From Spectribacter acetivorans (GTDB lineage: Bacteria; Pseudomonadota; Gammaproteobacteria; Nevskiales; Salinisphaeraceae), in assembly GCF_031846305.1 (NCBI RefSeq), contig NZ_JAVRHY010000008.1, positions 66,083 to 130,082 on the forward strand: a stretch of 64,000 nucleotides of DNA. The letters run 5' to 3'. Made by a program: the position numbers and the translations under genes. This document shows, in pieces, positions 52,495-61,376 of the stretch. Numbering within the stretch: the first letter of the stretch is position 1; the number at the start of each line of letters is the position of its first letter. The notes below the pieces were generated by a model. The model was given only the letters and a program-made list of their open reading frames with translations. It had not been told where the DNA came from and did no database searches.

Positions 52495-53799
52495 TTGACC
52501 GAAAGCCTGTGGCAACGCTGCCTGTCGCAACTGGAAAGCCGACTGTCCGAGCGCGACATCAACATGTGGCTGCGGCCGTTGCAGGCGGTGGCGACCGATC
52601 ACGGCATGGATCTGCTGGCACCCAACGAGCTGGTCCGCGAACAGGTCGACCGCGAATACCGCGGCGTCATCGAGTCCATCCTGAACGGCATCGGCGGCAA
52701 CGCCTCACAGGTGCGGGTGAGTGTGGGCGGCGGCGAGCGCAGTGCACGCGGCGACGCGGCGCCCGCGATGCGCGGTTTTCGCAGCAATCTCGATCCACGC
52801 TACACCTTCCAGTCCTTCGTGCAGGGCAAATCCAACCAGATTGCCCGGGCCGCCGCCGAACAGGCTGCGCTGCCGGAGAATGCCGCCTACAACCCGCTGC
52901 TGATCTACGGCGGGGTGGGTCTGGGCAAGACCCATCTCATGCACGGGGTAGGCAATCGGATGCTGGATCTGAACCAGCGGGCGAAAGTGGTCTACGTTCG
53001 CTCGGAACACTTCGTCAACGAGCTGATTACCGCGATCCGGCACAACCGGATGGATGACTTCAAGGCGTTCTACCGGTCCGTGGATGCGCTGCTGATCGAC
53101 GACATTCAGTTCTTTGCCGGAAAGGACCGCTCGCAGGAGGAATTCTTCCACACATTCAATGCGTTGCTGGAATCGAATCAGCGCATCGTGCTGACCTGTG
53201 ATCGCTTCCCCAAGGAGGTCGAAGGGCTCGAGGATCGGCTCAAGTCGCGCTTTTCCTGGGGCCTGTCGGTGGCGGTGGAACCGCCGGAGCTGGAAACCCG
53301 GGTGGCAATCCTGATCGCCAAGGCCGAGCAGCACGACGTAGTCTTGCCGCAGGAAGTGGCGTTCTTCATCGCCAAACGGGTGCGCTCGAATGTGCGGGAT
53401 CTCGAAAGCGCCCTCCACCGGCTCACCGCCACCGCCAAGTTCTCCGGCAGCCCGATCACCATCGATTTCGCCAAGCAGGCGCTGCAGGACATGCTGGCGG
53501 TCTATGACCGACTGGTCACGCTGGAAAACATCCAGCGCACTGTGGCCGAGTATTTCAAGATCCGCATTCACGATCTCAACGCCAAGAAACGCAGCCGCTC
53601 CGTGGCCCGTCCGCGGCAGATCGCGATGGCCCTGGCGAAGGAGCTGACGAACCACAGTCTGCCGGAGATCGGCGCCGCCTTCGGCGGACGGGACCACACG
53701 ACCGTGCTTCACGCATGCAGGAAAATCAAGGAGTTGCGAGAGTCCGAGCCCCGCCTCGATGAGGACTACAACAACCTTGCTAGAACATTGACGAGCTGA
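52495..53799 (+). CDS. dnaA: Chromosomal replication initiator DnaA
   Basis: AAA+ initiator that binds DnaA boxes and opens oriC. The 434-aa protein has domain I (LWQRCLSQLESRLSERDINMWLRPLQA), a short domain II at about 75-95, Walker A GGVGLGKTHLMH, Walker B LLIDDIQF, sensor region LKSRFSWGL and the domain IV signature GRDHTTVLHACRKI. The start is TTG at 52495; GGAGG at 52484-52488 is 6 nt upstream. Domain II is short compared with enterobacteria. Confidence 0.96.
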   Translation: MTESLWQRCLSQLESRLSERDINMWLRPLQAVATDHGMDLLAPNELVREQVDREYRGVIESILNGIGGNASQVRVSVGGGERSARGDAAPAMRGFRSNLDPRYTFQSFVQGKSNQIARAAAEQAALPENAAYNPLLIYGGVGLGKTHLMHGVGNRMLDLNQRAKVVYVRSEHFVNELITAIRHNRMDDFKAFYRSVDALLIDDIQFFAGKDRSQEEFFHTFNALLESNQRIVLTCDRFPKEVEGLEDRLKSRFSWGLSVAVEPPELETRVAILIAKAEQHDVVLPQEVAFFIAKRVRSNVRDLESALHRLTATAKFSGSPITIDFAKQALQDMLAVYDRLVTLENIQRTVAEYFKIRIHDLNAKKRSRSVARPRQIAMALAKELTNHSLPEIGAAFGGRDHTTVLHACRKIKELRESEPRLDEDYNNLARTLTS

Positions 53800-54053
53800 T
53801 CCTGTGGATAACCACGGTACAAACCTGGCCCGACCCGGTTCGATCCTGGAACGGCGATATTCATCCACAGGCGGCACACAGGCTTTGCCGGCTGTCACCG
53901 CGTCGTTGATAACAGGGTTGTTATCAACCCAAGCCGCTGTTTCAGAATGAAAATCCGGGGATATCCAGCGTGCCGGCCGAGCACTACGATTACTACTACT
54001 AACTTTCTTTTACTTAAATCTCATAGTCTACGGAGCGAGAAAGGGGACACCGC
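53800..54053. other. oriC: Probable replication origin (oriC) between dnaA and dnaN
   Basis: This 254-bp gap contains a perfect DnaA box on the minus strand (TGTGGATAA 53803-53811), a one-mismatch box on the plus strand (TCATCCACA 53861-53869), and an inverted repeat GTTGATAAC 53905-53913 / GTTATCAAC 53920-53928 whose arms are one base off the box core. An AT-rich stretch at about 53985-54031 could be the unwinding element. At 53989-54003 its bottom strand reads TAG-TAG-TAA, like DnaA-trio motifs. The gap must also carry the dnaN promoter. Confidence 0.7.
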
Positions 54054-55154
54054 ATGAAGTTCACGGCCGAGCGGGAATCATTGCTGACGGCGCTGCAGGC
54101 TATCGTTGGCGTGGTGGAGCGACGACAGACCATGCCGATCCTGTCGAATCTGCTGCTCAAGGCGGACAATAATCGCCTGACACTGACCGCGACCGACCTC
54201 GAGATCGAACTGGTGACGTTTCTCGACGCCGAGGTGAGTCAACCCGGCAGCACCACGGTCCCGGCGCGCAAGCTGCTAGATATCGTTCGCGGTCTGCCGC
54301 CGCAGGCCGATATTGCGGTCGCCATGGAGGAACAGCGGGTTCGGGTCAGCTCGGGACGCAGCCGGTTCGCGCTGTCGAGCCTGCCGGCGAACGAGTTTCC
54401 GTTTCTCGACGAGATTGAGACCGGCCAGTCCCTGACTCTGGCCCAGAAGGTTCTGAAGCGGTTGATCGACCGGACCCAGTTCGCCATGGCGCACCAGGAT
54501 GTTCGTTACTACCTCAACGGACTGCTCATCGTGCTGCAATCCACGGGGTTGCGGGCGGTGGCAACGGATGGCCATCGGCTGGCGCTGTCCGATGCCGATG
54601 CGGAGACCGGCATGGACGAATCGCGGCAGGTGATTGTGCCGCGCAAGGCGATTACCGAACTGCAACGGCTTCTCGGGGAGGTCGACAGCGAAGTCCGGAT
54701 CACCCTTAGCGACAATCACATGCAGGTAGTGTTGCCGACCCTCCGATTCACCACCAAGCTCATCGACGGGCGCTTTCCCGATTACGAACGGGTGATCCCG
54801 GAGGTTGGAGACAAGCGGGTGGTCGGGGATCGGGAACTCGTGCGCCAGGCACTGTCGCGCACCGCCATCCTGTCAAACGAGAAATTCAAGGGCGTTCGCC
54901 TGTCCCTGGACGAGAATCGTCTGAGTCTTCAGGCCCAGAATCCGGACCAGGAAGAAGCCGAGGATGAGATCGAAGTGGTCTACGACGGCGCACCGCTGGA
55001 GATCGGATTCAACGTCAGTTATCTCCTGGAGGCGCTGGGGGCGATGACCGGCGAATCCTTCTCGCTGGAGTTGACCGGGCCAGACAGCAGCGGTTTGCTG
55101 CGTGACGAGAGCGACCGCTCGAGCCAGTACGTCGTGATGCCGATGCGGCTATAG
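54054..55154 (+). CDS. dnaN: DNA polymerase III sliding clamp (beta subunit)
   Basis: Ring-shaped processivity factor. The 366-aa protein has the three-fold clamp plan, beginning MKFTAERESLLTALQAIVGVVERRQTMPILSNL and ending YVVMPMRL, with LIDGRFPDYERVIP in domain 3's approach and the C-terminal MPMR. Ribosome site AAGGGGA is 8 nt upstream. Gene order dnaA-dnaN-recF-gyrB is canonical. Confidence 0.97.
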   Translation: MKFTAERESLLTALQAIVGVVERRQTMPILSNLLLKADNNRLTLTATDLEIELVTFLDAEVSQPGSTTVPARKLLDIVRGLPPQADIAVAMEEQRVRVSSGRSRFALSSLPANEFPFLDEIETGQSLTLAQKVLKRLIDRTQFAMAHQDVRYYLNGLLIVLQSTGLRAVATDGHRLALSDADAETGMDESRQVIVPRKAITELQRLLGEVDSEVRITLSDNHMQVVLPTLRFTTKLIDGRFPDYERVIPEVGDKRVVGDRELVRQALSRTAILSNEKFKGVRLSLDENRLSLQAQNPDQEEAEDEIEVVYDGAPLEIGFNVSYLLEALGAMTGESFSLELTGPDSSGLLRDESDRSSQYVVMPMRL

Positions 55155-55174
55155 CCTACGGGCGACCCGCGACC

Positions 55175-56260
55175 ATGCAACTCCAGCGTTTGCGGGTGCG
55201 GGATTTCCGCTGTCTGCCGCAGGTCGGCATGGCCCCGGCGCCGGGGCTCAACGCCATTACCGGCGACAATGCCTCGGGCAAGACCTCGCTGCTCGAGGCG
55301 ATCCACCTGCTGGGTAACGGGCAGACCTTTACCGGTGTTGCCGGGGATCGACTGATTCGGGAGGGCGCGTCGACATTCACGGTGGTGGGGGACCTGATTG
55401 ACGATCGGCGCAACAGCCACCGTATCGGTGTCGGGCGGCAGACGGGCGAGACCCGGTTCCGGCTTGATGGTCGCGATGCGCCAAGCCGGCTAGCGCTGGT
55501 TGAGCAGCTCCCCATACAGATCATTGATCCGAATCTTCATCGCCTGGTCGAGGCGGGGCCGGATCAGCGTCGTCGGTATCTCGATTGGGGCGTGTTCCAC
55601 GTGGAACATGGCTTCTTCGAGGCGTGGCGGCGTTATCGCCGGGCGCTCCGGCAGCGTAACGCGGCGCTCCGGCGTGGCGCCGATCTCGCCTCGGTGGTTG
55701 CCTGGGACCGGGAGCTGGTGGAGGCCGGTAATTCGGTCGATGCCTGTCGTCGAGGCTATGTGGATACCCTGCTGCCGGTGCTCAAGCAGATCGTCACCGA
55801 TGTGATCGGAGAGTTCGAGTTAACGCTTTCCTATTACGCTGGCTGGGCGGCGGGTGAGGATTTCAGCAGCGCGCTCATCCGCGGCCTCGATGGCGACCAG
55901 CGGGCCGGGTTCACGCATGCTGGTCCTCACCGGGCTGATCTGCGGATCCGGGTTGGCCACAGCCGCGCCCGGGACTGGGTGTCCCGTGGGCAGCAGAAGG
56001 TGATCAGTGCCGCCATGCTGCTGGCGCAGGCGGTACTCATGATGGAACGCCGCGGTGTTCAGCCGGTGCTGTTGATTGATGACATCGCCGCCGAGCTGGG
56101 GGAGGCCTATCGCCGGGCATTACTCAAACGGATTGCCGAAAGCGGTGTGCAGTCGTTCGTGACCTTTCTCGACCCCGGCTTAATCCCTGATGGCGTGGTT
56201 TGCGGCGCGATGTTCCACGTGGAACATGGGGTGGTTCAGGCCCGCAGTGAGAGGGGCTAG
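55175..56260 (+). CDS. recF: DNA replication/repair protein RecF
   Basis: SMC-like ATPase that loads RecA at gaps with RecOR. The 361-aa protein has Walker A TGDNASGKTSLLEAI, the signature SRGQQKVISAAM and Walker B LLIDDIAAELGE. Two perfect parS palindromes are embedded in the gene; both are read in the same frame and encode the same pentapeptide FHVEH, once mid-protein and once at the C-terminus, so residues there may be shaped by the DNA site. It begins 20 bp after dnaN. Confidence 0.95.
   Translation: MQLQRLRVRDFRCLPQVGMAPAPGLNAITGDNASGKTSLLEAIHLLGNGQTFTGVAGDRLIREGASTFTVVGDLIDDRRNSHRIGVGRQTGETRFRLDGRDAPSRLALVEQLPIQIIDPNLHRLVEAGPDQRRRYLDWGVFHVEHGFFEAWRRYRRALRQRNAALRRGADLASVVAWDRELVEAGNSVDACRRGYVDTLLPVLKQIVTDVIGEFELTLSYYAGWAAGEDFSSALIRGLDGDQRAGFTHAGPHRADLRIRVGHSRARDWVSRGQQKVISAAMLLAQAVLMMERRGVQPVLLIDDIAAELGEAYRRALLKRIAESGVQSFVTFLDPGLIPDGVVCGAMFHVEHGVVQARSERG
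55593..55608. promoter_or_regulatory. parS centromere site 1 within recF
   Basis: TGTTCCACGTGGAACA is a perfect 16-bp palindrome matching the ParB-binding parS consensus (TGTTNCACGTGNAACA type), about 1.6 kb from the proposed oriC. ParB loads here and spreads to organise origin segregation. Confidence 0.9.
56211..56226. promoter_or_regulatory. parS centromere site 2 within recF
   Basis: A second, identical TGTTCCACGTGGAACA lies 618 bp from the first, again inside recF and in the same codon register. Two identical sites so close to oriC make chance occurrence very unlikely. Confidence 0.9.
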
Positions 56261-56319
56261 CGTGCTATCATCCACCGGTTAAATGCGCGTCCCCGCGCCT
56301 GCAGGAAATGGATGATTGC

Positions 56320-58737
56320 ATGGCCGATTCCAACGGTTACGACTCGAGTAGCATCAAGGTCCTTAAGGGCCTGGAGGCGGTCCGGAAACGCCCCGGTATG
56401 TACATCGGTGATACCGACGACGGCACCGGGCTGCACCACATGGTGTTCGAGGTGGTGGACAACGCCATCGACGAGGCGCTTGCCGGACACTGCACCGAGG
56501 TCCAGGTCGCCATCCATGCGGATCAGAGCATAACCGTGACCGATGACGGGCGCGGCATCCCGGTGGATGAGCACGAGGAAGAGGGCATGTCGGCCGCGGA
56601 AGTGATTATGACCATGCTGCACGCGGGCGGAAAGTTCGACGACAACTCTTACAAGGTTTCCGGCGGTCTGCATGGCGTGGGGGTGTCGGTGGTCAACGCA
56701 CTGTCCGATCACCTGGCGCTGACCATCTATCGTGACGGCAAGATCTACGAACAGCACTACCGCATGGGCGAGCCGGTCGGGCCGCTGACCGCCACCGGTA
56801 CCACCGAACTGACCGGCACCACGATCACGTTCCACCCCAGCTCGGAAATCTTCACCAACATCGAGTTCCATTTCGATATTCTCGCCAAGCGCTTGCGCGA
56901 GCTGTCGTTCCTGAACTCGGGTGTGCGCATCCGGCTGCGGGAAGAGGCCCGGGAGCGCGATGTCGTCTTCGAGTACGAGGGTGGCATCCGGGCATTCGTG
57001 CAGGCGCTCAATGAGAACAAGACGCCGCTGCACACCGAGGTCTGTCATTTCAGCCTGGAGCGAGACAGCGTCGTGGTTGAAGTGGCCATGCAGTGGAATG
57101 ACTCCTACCAGGACAGCGTGTTCTGCTACACCAACAACATTCCGCAGCGGGACGGCGGTACCCATCTGGCCGGTTTCCGCGGCGCGCTGACCCGGACCAT
57201 CAACGGTTATATCGAAACCGAGGGTCTGGCCAAGAAGGAAAAGGTGTCTCCCACCGGCGATGACGCCCGCGAAGGATTGACCGCTGTGGTGTCGGTCAAG
57301 GTGCCGGACCCGAAATTTTCCTCCCAGACCAAGGACAAGCTGGTGTCGTCGGAGGTCAAGGGAATTGTCGAGTCGATTACCGCGGAAAAGCTTGGCGATT
57401 TTCTGATGGAGAATCCGCGCGAGGCCCGGGTGATCGGCGCCAAGGTGGTGGATGCCGCCCGCGCCCGCGAAGCCGCCCGCAAGGCGCGCGAAATGACGCG
57501 CCGCAAGGGGGCGCTGGATATTGCCGGTCTGCCGGGCAAGCTCGCGGACTGTCAGGAGAAGGACCCGGCCCGCTCGGAACTGTTCCTGGTGGAGGGCGAT
57601 TCTGCCGGCGGCTCGGCGAAGCAGGGGCGTGATCGCCATAATCAGGCCATTCTGCCGCTCAAGGGCAAGATCCTGAACGTGGAGAAGGCCCGCTTCGACA
57701 AGATGCTGTCATCGGTGGAAGTGGGCACGCTGATCACGGCGCTTGGTTGTGGCATCGGGCGGGATGAATTCGATGCCGCCAAGCTGCGCTACCACCGCAT
57801 CATCATCATGACCGACGCGGATGTCGACGGCTCCCACATCCGCACGCTGTTGCTCACCTTCTTCTACCGCCAGATGTTCGAACTGGTTGAGGGTGGCCAT
57901 ATCTACATTGCCCAACCCCCTCTTTATAAAGTAAAAACCGGGAAGCAGGAGCACTACGTCAAGGATGACCGCGAGCTGGACGAATATCTGCTCCGCATCG
58001 CCCTGAACAAGGCCGAACTGCGGGTTGCCGCGGACACGCCGCCGATCAGCGAACAGGCCCTCGGCGATCTGGCTCAGCGCTACACCGGCATGCTCGACGA
58101 CATCCGCCGCCTGGCGCGCCGCTATGATCAGACCACCCTGCGGGAGATGACCTACCTGCCGGCGCTGACCACCGATGCCTTCGCGGATTCGGATGCCCTG
58201 GCCGACTGGGCCGGCAAACTGCAGGAACGCCTGGATCGCCTGGCCGACCCCCGCCACCGTTACGAAGTGGTCTGCAACCCGGCCCGCGAGGGCCATCCGC
58301 TGAATCTCCAGGTCACCCGGTACAGCCATGGTGTGCCGCATGAATTCGTCTGGCACGAGGATTTCTTCGCCGGCCGCGAGTATCAGCGGCTGGCCGCGCT
58401 CGGCGCGGAATTGCTCAATCTGCTCGGCGACGGGGCGGAAATTCGCCGCGGTGAACGGGCGCAGCCGGTGGAAACCTTCGAGCAGGCCTACGAATGGTTG
58501 TTCGCCGAAGCCCGGCGCGGGCAGCACGTCCAGCGCTACAAGGGTCTGGGCGAGATGAACCCGGAACAGCTGTGGGAGACCACCATGGATCCGGACGGTC
58601 GCCGCCTGATGCAGGTCCGCATCGAGGATGCGGTGGCAGCCGATCAGATATTCACCACCCTGATGGGCGACCATGTGGAGCCGCGGCGGGCGTTCATCGA
58701 GAAGAACGCGCTACTGGTATCGAATCTGGATGTATGA
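56320..58737 (+). CDS. gyrB: DNA gyrase subunit B
   Basis: ATPase subunit of the supercoiling enzyme. From ATG 56320 it has 805 aa. Motifs: RKRPGMYIGDTDDGTGLHH, EVVDNAIDEALAG and GGLHGVGVSVVNALS of the GHKL ATPase, QTKDKLVSSEVK with the ATP lysine, then the TOPRIM EGDSAGGSAKQGRDR and DADVDGSHIRTLLLTF. The C-terminus carries YKGLGEMNPEQLWETTMDP. ATG 56308 is in frame but sits against the AGGA ribosome site, so 56320 is preferred. The long insert in the TOPRIM region is usual for proteobacterial GyrB. Confidence 0.97.
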   Translation: MADSNGYDSSSIKVLKGLEAVRKRPGMYIGDTDDGTGLHHMVFEVVDNAIDEALAGHCTEVQVAIHADQSITVTDDGRGIPVDEHEEEGMSAAEVIMTMLHAGGKFDDNSYKVSGGLHGVGVSVVNALSDHLALTIYRDGKIYEQHYRMGEPVGPLTATGTTELTGTTITFHPSSEIFTNIEFHFDILAKRLRELSFLNSGVRIRLREEARERDVVFEYEGGIRAFVQALNENKTPLHTEVCHFSLERDSVVVEVAMQWNDSYQDSVFCYTNNIPQRDGGTHLAGFRGALTRTINGYIETEGLAKKEKVSPTGDDAREGLTAVVSVKVPDPKFSSQTKDKLVSSEVKGIVESITAEKLGDFLMENPREARVIGAKVVDAARAREAARKAREMTRRKGALDIAGLPGKLADCQEKDPARSELFLVEGDSAGGSAKQGRDRHNQAILPLKGKILNVEKARFDKMLSSVEVGTLITALGCGIGRDEFDAAKLRYHRIIIMTDADVDGSHIRTLLLTFFYRQMFELVEGGHIYIAQPPLYKVKTGKQEHYVKDDRELDEYLLRIALNKAELRVAADTPPISEQALGDLAQRYTGMLDDIRRLARRYDQTTLREMTYLPALTTDAFADSDALADWAGKLQERLDRLADPRHRYEVVCNPAREGHPLNLQVTRYSHGVPHEFVWHEDFFAGREYQRLAALGAELLNLLGDGAEIRRGERAQPVETFEQAYEWLFAEARRGQHVQRYKGLGEMNPEQLWETTMDPDGRRLMQVRIEDAVAADQIFTTLMGDHVEPRRAFIEKNALLVSNLDV

Positions 58738-58738
58738 G

Positions 58739-58765
58739 AAATCCGGCTATTTCCGGATTTTATTA
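58739..58765. terminator. Rho-independent terminator between convergent gyrB and gmhB
   Basis: AAATCCGG at 58739-58746 pairs with CCGGATTT at 58753-58760 over a 6-nt loop, followed by TATTATT. It begins 1 bp after the gyrB stop. The A-rich left side gives a T-rich tail on the minus strand too, so it can serve gmhB as well. Confidence 0.8.
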
Positions 58766-58767
58766 TT

Positions 58768-59301
58768 CTATATCAGGGCGTTAGCTGCCGACGCCAGATC
58801 ATCATAGATGTCGATATCGCCGATTTCGGCCTGGTAGTCGCGTTCGGTGGAAGCGCCGTTGCCGGTTCGTACCAGAATCGGCTGGGCGCCGGCGGCCCGG
58901 GCAGCCGCAAGGTCGCGCCGTGAATCGCCGATGGCCGGCACCCCCGAGAGGTCCACCTGCAGGCGCCGGCCGATTTCGCGGAACAACCCGGGGGCGGGTT
59001 TGCGGCACTCGCACTGATCGGCATCCACGTGGGGGCAGAAGAAAATCCCGTCGATGCGCCCACCGAGCTCCCCGACCAGTCGCTGCAGCTTCTCGTGAAT
59101 ACCGAAGAGTTCGTCGTAGTTGAACAACCCCCGGCCGATGCCTGACTGATTGCTGGCCACCACCACCCGGTATCCGCTCTGGGACAACCGGGCGATTGCT
59201 TCGAGACTGCCCGGCAGCGGCCGCCAGGCCTTGGGTGACCGGATGTGATCGGGGGAATCCTCGTTGATCACCCCGTCCCGGTCGAGCACCACCAGCTTCA
59301 C
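58768..59301 (-). CDS. gmhB: D-glycero-beta-D-manno-heptose 1,7-bisphosphate 7-phosphatase
   Basis: HAD-family phosphatase in ADP-heptose synthesis for the LPS inner core. The 177-aa protein has the nucleophile motif LDRDGVIN, SNQSGIGRG, the zinc-binding CPHVDADQCECRKPAPG and the acidic IGDSRRDLAAARAAG. The start is GTG at 59301, overlapping the glyS stop (GTGA), with GGAGG 8 nt upstream. glyQ-glyS-gmhB is a common gammaproteobacterial order. Confidence 0.92.
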   Translation of the reverse strand: MKLVVLDRDGVINEDSPDHIRSPKAWRPLPGSLEAIARLSQSGYRVVVASNQSGIGRGLFNYDELFGIHEKLQRLVGELGGRIDGIFFCPHVDADQCECRKPAPGLFREIGRRLQVDLSGVPAIGDSRRDLAAARAAGAQPILVRTGNGASTERDYQAEIGDIDIYDDLASAANALI

Positions 59302-61376
59302 GCTGCAACCTCCGCCGGCGTCAGCCGGGAAATATCCGCCACGCTGCGGCAAAGCCCATCCAGTGCACCCAGCAGCGCGAGGCGGTTGTCCCGTACGGCG
59401 GTATCGTCGCTCATCACCAGCACTTCCTCGAAGAAGCGATCCACCGGCGCCTGCAATTCGGCCAGCCGTGCGAGCGCACCGGCGTAATCGCCGCCTCTGG
59501 CTCGATCGGCAATATCGTCGCGCAACGCGTCCAGCGCTCCGGCCAGATCATTTTCGGCCGGCTCGTCGATCAGCGTGGCATTGATCTCGCCGGCAGGGGT
59601 TTCGTTCTTGAGAATGTTGCGGATGCGCTTGTGGGCGCCACAAAGTGCCACCGCGGCATCGGCATGCACGAAACCCTGTACCGCCCGAATGCGCCGGTCG
59701 AAATCCAGTGGCCGGCCCAGGCCCAGCGCCGCTACCGAGTCAAATACGGAGGGATCGACCGCCTGGTCGAGATAGTAGGCGCGCAGGCGCTCGCTGTGGA
59801 AAACCAGCAGGTCGTTGGTCACCGCCTGGCGGTCACAATCCAGCGGCTGCCGGGCGACCGCGTCCGCGAGCACCGCGGGCAGGTCGAGATCCAGTTCACC
59901 CTCGATCACCGTGCGCAGCACCCCGAGTGCGGCCCGGCGCAGGCCGAAGGGGTCCTTGACGCCGGACGGGCGCTGCCCGGTGGCGAATACGCCGGCCAGA
60001 CTGTCCAGCTTGTCGGCGAGGGCCAGGACCCGGCCGACCGGGGTGGCGGCAATCGGGGCACCCGCCTGGCGCGGCGCGTACTGCGCTGGCAGCGCCTCGG
60101 CCACGGCCGGGGCCTCGCCACTGTGGCGGGCATAGTAGCCGCCCATGATGCCCTGCAATTCGGGAAATTCCCCGACCATGTCGGATAGCAGGTCTGCCTT
60201 GGCCAGGGCGCAGGCTCGCGCCACCGGTACCGTCGGCACGCCCAGCTCACCGGCCAGCCCTTCCGCAATGGAGGCCACCCGGGCGACCTTGTCGGCCATG
60301 CTGCCCAGTTCCCGCTGGAAGGTGACACGGTCGAGACCGCCCGCATAATGATCCAGGCCCCGCGCCAGGTCCTGTTCCCAGAAGAAAAGCGCGTCGGCCA
60401 GCCGCGGCCGTACCACCCGCTCGTTGCCGGCCACGACCCGGGCGGGGTCGGTACTGTCGATATTGGCAACGGTCACGAATCCGGGCAGCAGCGCGCCGTC
60501 GGCGTCGGCAACCGGGAAATAGCGCTGGTGGCTCTGCATCGTTGCCACCAGAACCTCCCGTGGCAGCACCAGATAGCGCTCGTCGAACCGGCCGGCCACG
60601 GCGCAGGGCCATTCCACCAGCGCGCAGACCTCGTCGAGCAGCGCCTCCTCGATAAGCGCCTCGCCGCCCAGCGTGCGGGCGGCGGCAATCACCTGCTGAT
60701 GCACCTGCGCCCGGCGTGCTGCCATGTCCACCAGCACCCGGCCGGGCTCGGCCAGTTTCGCCGCATAGTCATCGGCATGCGCCAGCGTGATGGTGTCGGG
60801 ATGGTGGAAACGGTGCCCCCGGGTGACGCGGCCGGACTCGATACCGAACAGCGTCAGCGGCACCACCGTGGGCCCGTGCAGGGCCACCAGCCAGTGAACC
60901 GGACGCACGAAACTGTCCTCCCGGTCGGCCCAGCGCATGCGTTTGGGAATCGGCAAACGCCGCAGGCTCTCCGCGACCACGTCGGGCAGCAGCTCGCCCA
61001 GCGTCTGCCCGGCCTGGGTGCCGGTGAACGCCAGGCGCGGCCCCTTGTCGGTGTCCCGCTGCTCGAGTTCGTTGACAGTGACGCCACAGGAGCGGGCGAA
61101 ACCCTCGGCCGCCTTGGTGGGCTCGCCCTGCCCGTCGAATGCCGCGGCCACGGCCGGGCCGAGCCGGTCGATGGTCTGATCGGGCGCCCGCTCGGACACG
61201 TCGGCGATGGAAACCGCCAACCGCCGCGGCGAGGCCAGCGGCGTCACCACCCCGTGCTCGATCCCCGCTGCCCCCAGGCCGCCTTCGACCCCGTCCGCGA
61301 AGGCCGCGACCAGGCCGGCCAGTGCGGTTGGCGGCAGTTCCTCGGTACCGAGCTCCAGCAGCAGGGTGTCGTTCAT
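59298..61376 (-). CDS. glyS: Glycine--tRNA ligase beta subunit
   Basis: 692-aa subunit of the heterotetrameric glycyl-tRNA synthetase, needed for tRNA recognition. It opens LLLELGTEELPPTAL, contains DFVRPVHWLVALHG-like FVRPVHWLVAL, MQSHQRYFPV, DLLSDMVGEFPELQGIMGGYYA and a C-terminal anticodon-binding helical region with FFEEVLVM, all standard for GlyS. ATGA overlap with glyQ and GTGA overlap with gmhB make a compact operon. Confidence 0.96.
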   Translation of the reverse strand: MNDTLLLELGTEELPPTALAGLVAAFADGVEGGLGAAGIEHGVVTPLASPRRLAVSIADVSERAPDQTIDRLGPAVAAAFDGQGEPTKAAEGFARSCGVTVNELEQRDTDKGPRLAFTGTQAGQTLGELLPDVVAESLRRLPIPKRMRWADREDSFVRPVHWLVALHGPTVVPLTLFGIESGRVTRGHRFHHPDTITLAHADDYAAKLAEPGRVLVDMAARRAQVHQQVIAAARTLGGEALIEEALLDEVCALVEWPCAVAGRFDERYLVLPREVLVATMQSHQRYFPVADADGALLPGFVTVANIDSTDPARVVAGNERVVRPRLADALFFWEQDLARGLDHYAGGLDRVTFQRELGSMADKVARVASIAEGLAGELGVPTVPVARACALAKADLLSDMVGEFPELQGIMGGYYARHSGEAPAVAEALPAQYAPRQAGAPIAATPVGRVLALADKLDSLAGVFATGQRPSGVKDPFGLRRAALGVLRTVIEGELDLDLPAVLADAVARQPLDCDRQAVTNDLLVFHSERLRAYYLDQAVDPSVFDSVAALGLGRPLDFDRRIRAVQGFVHADAAVALCGAHKRIRNILKNETPAGEINATLIDEPAENDLAGALDALRDDIADRARGGDYAGALARLAELQAPVDRFFEEVLVMSDDTAVRDNRLALLGALDGLCRSVADISRLTPAEVAA

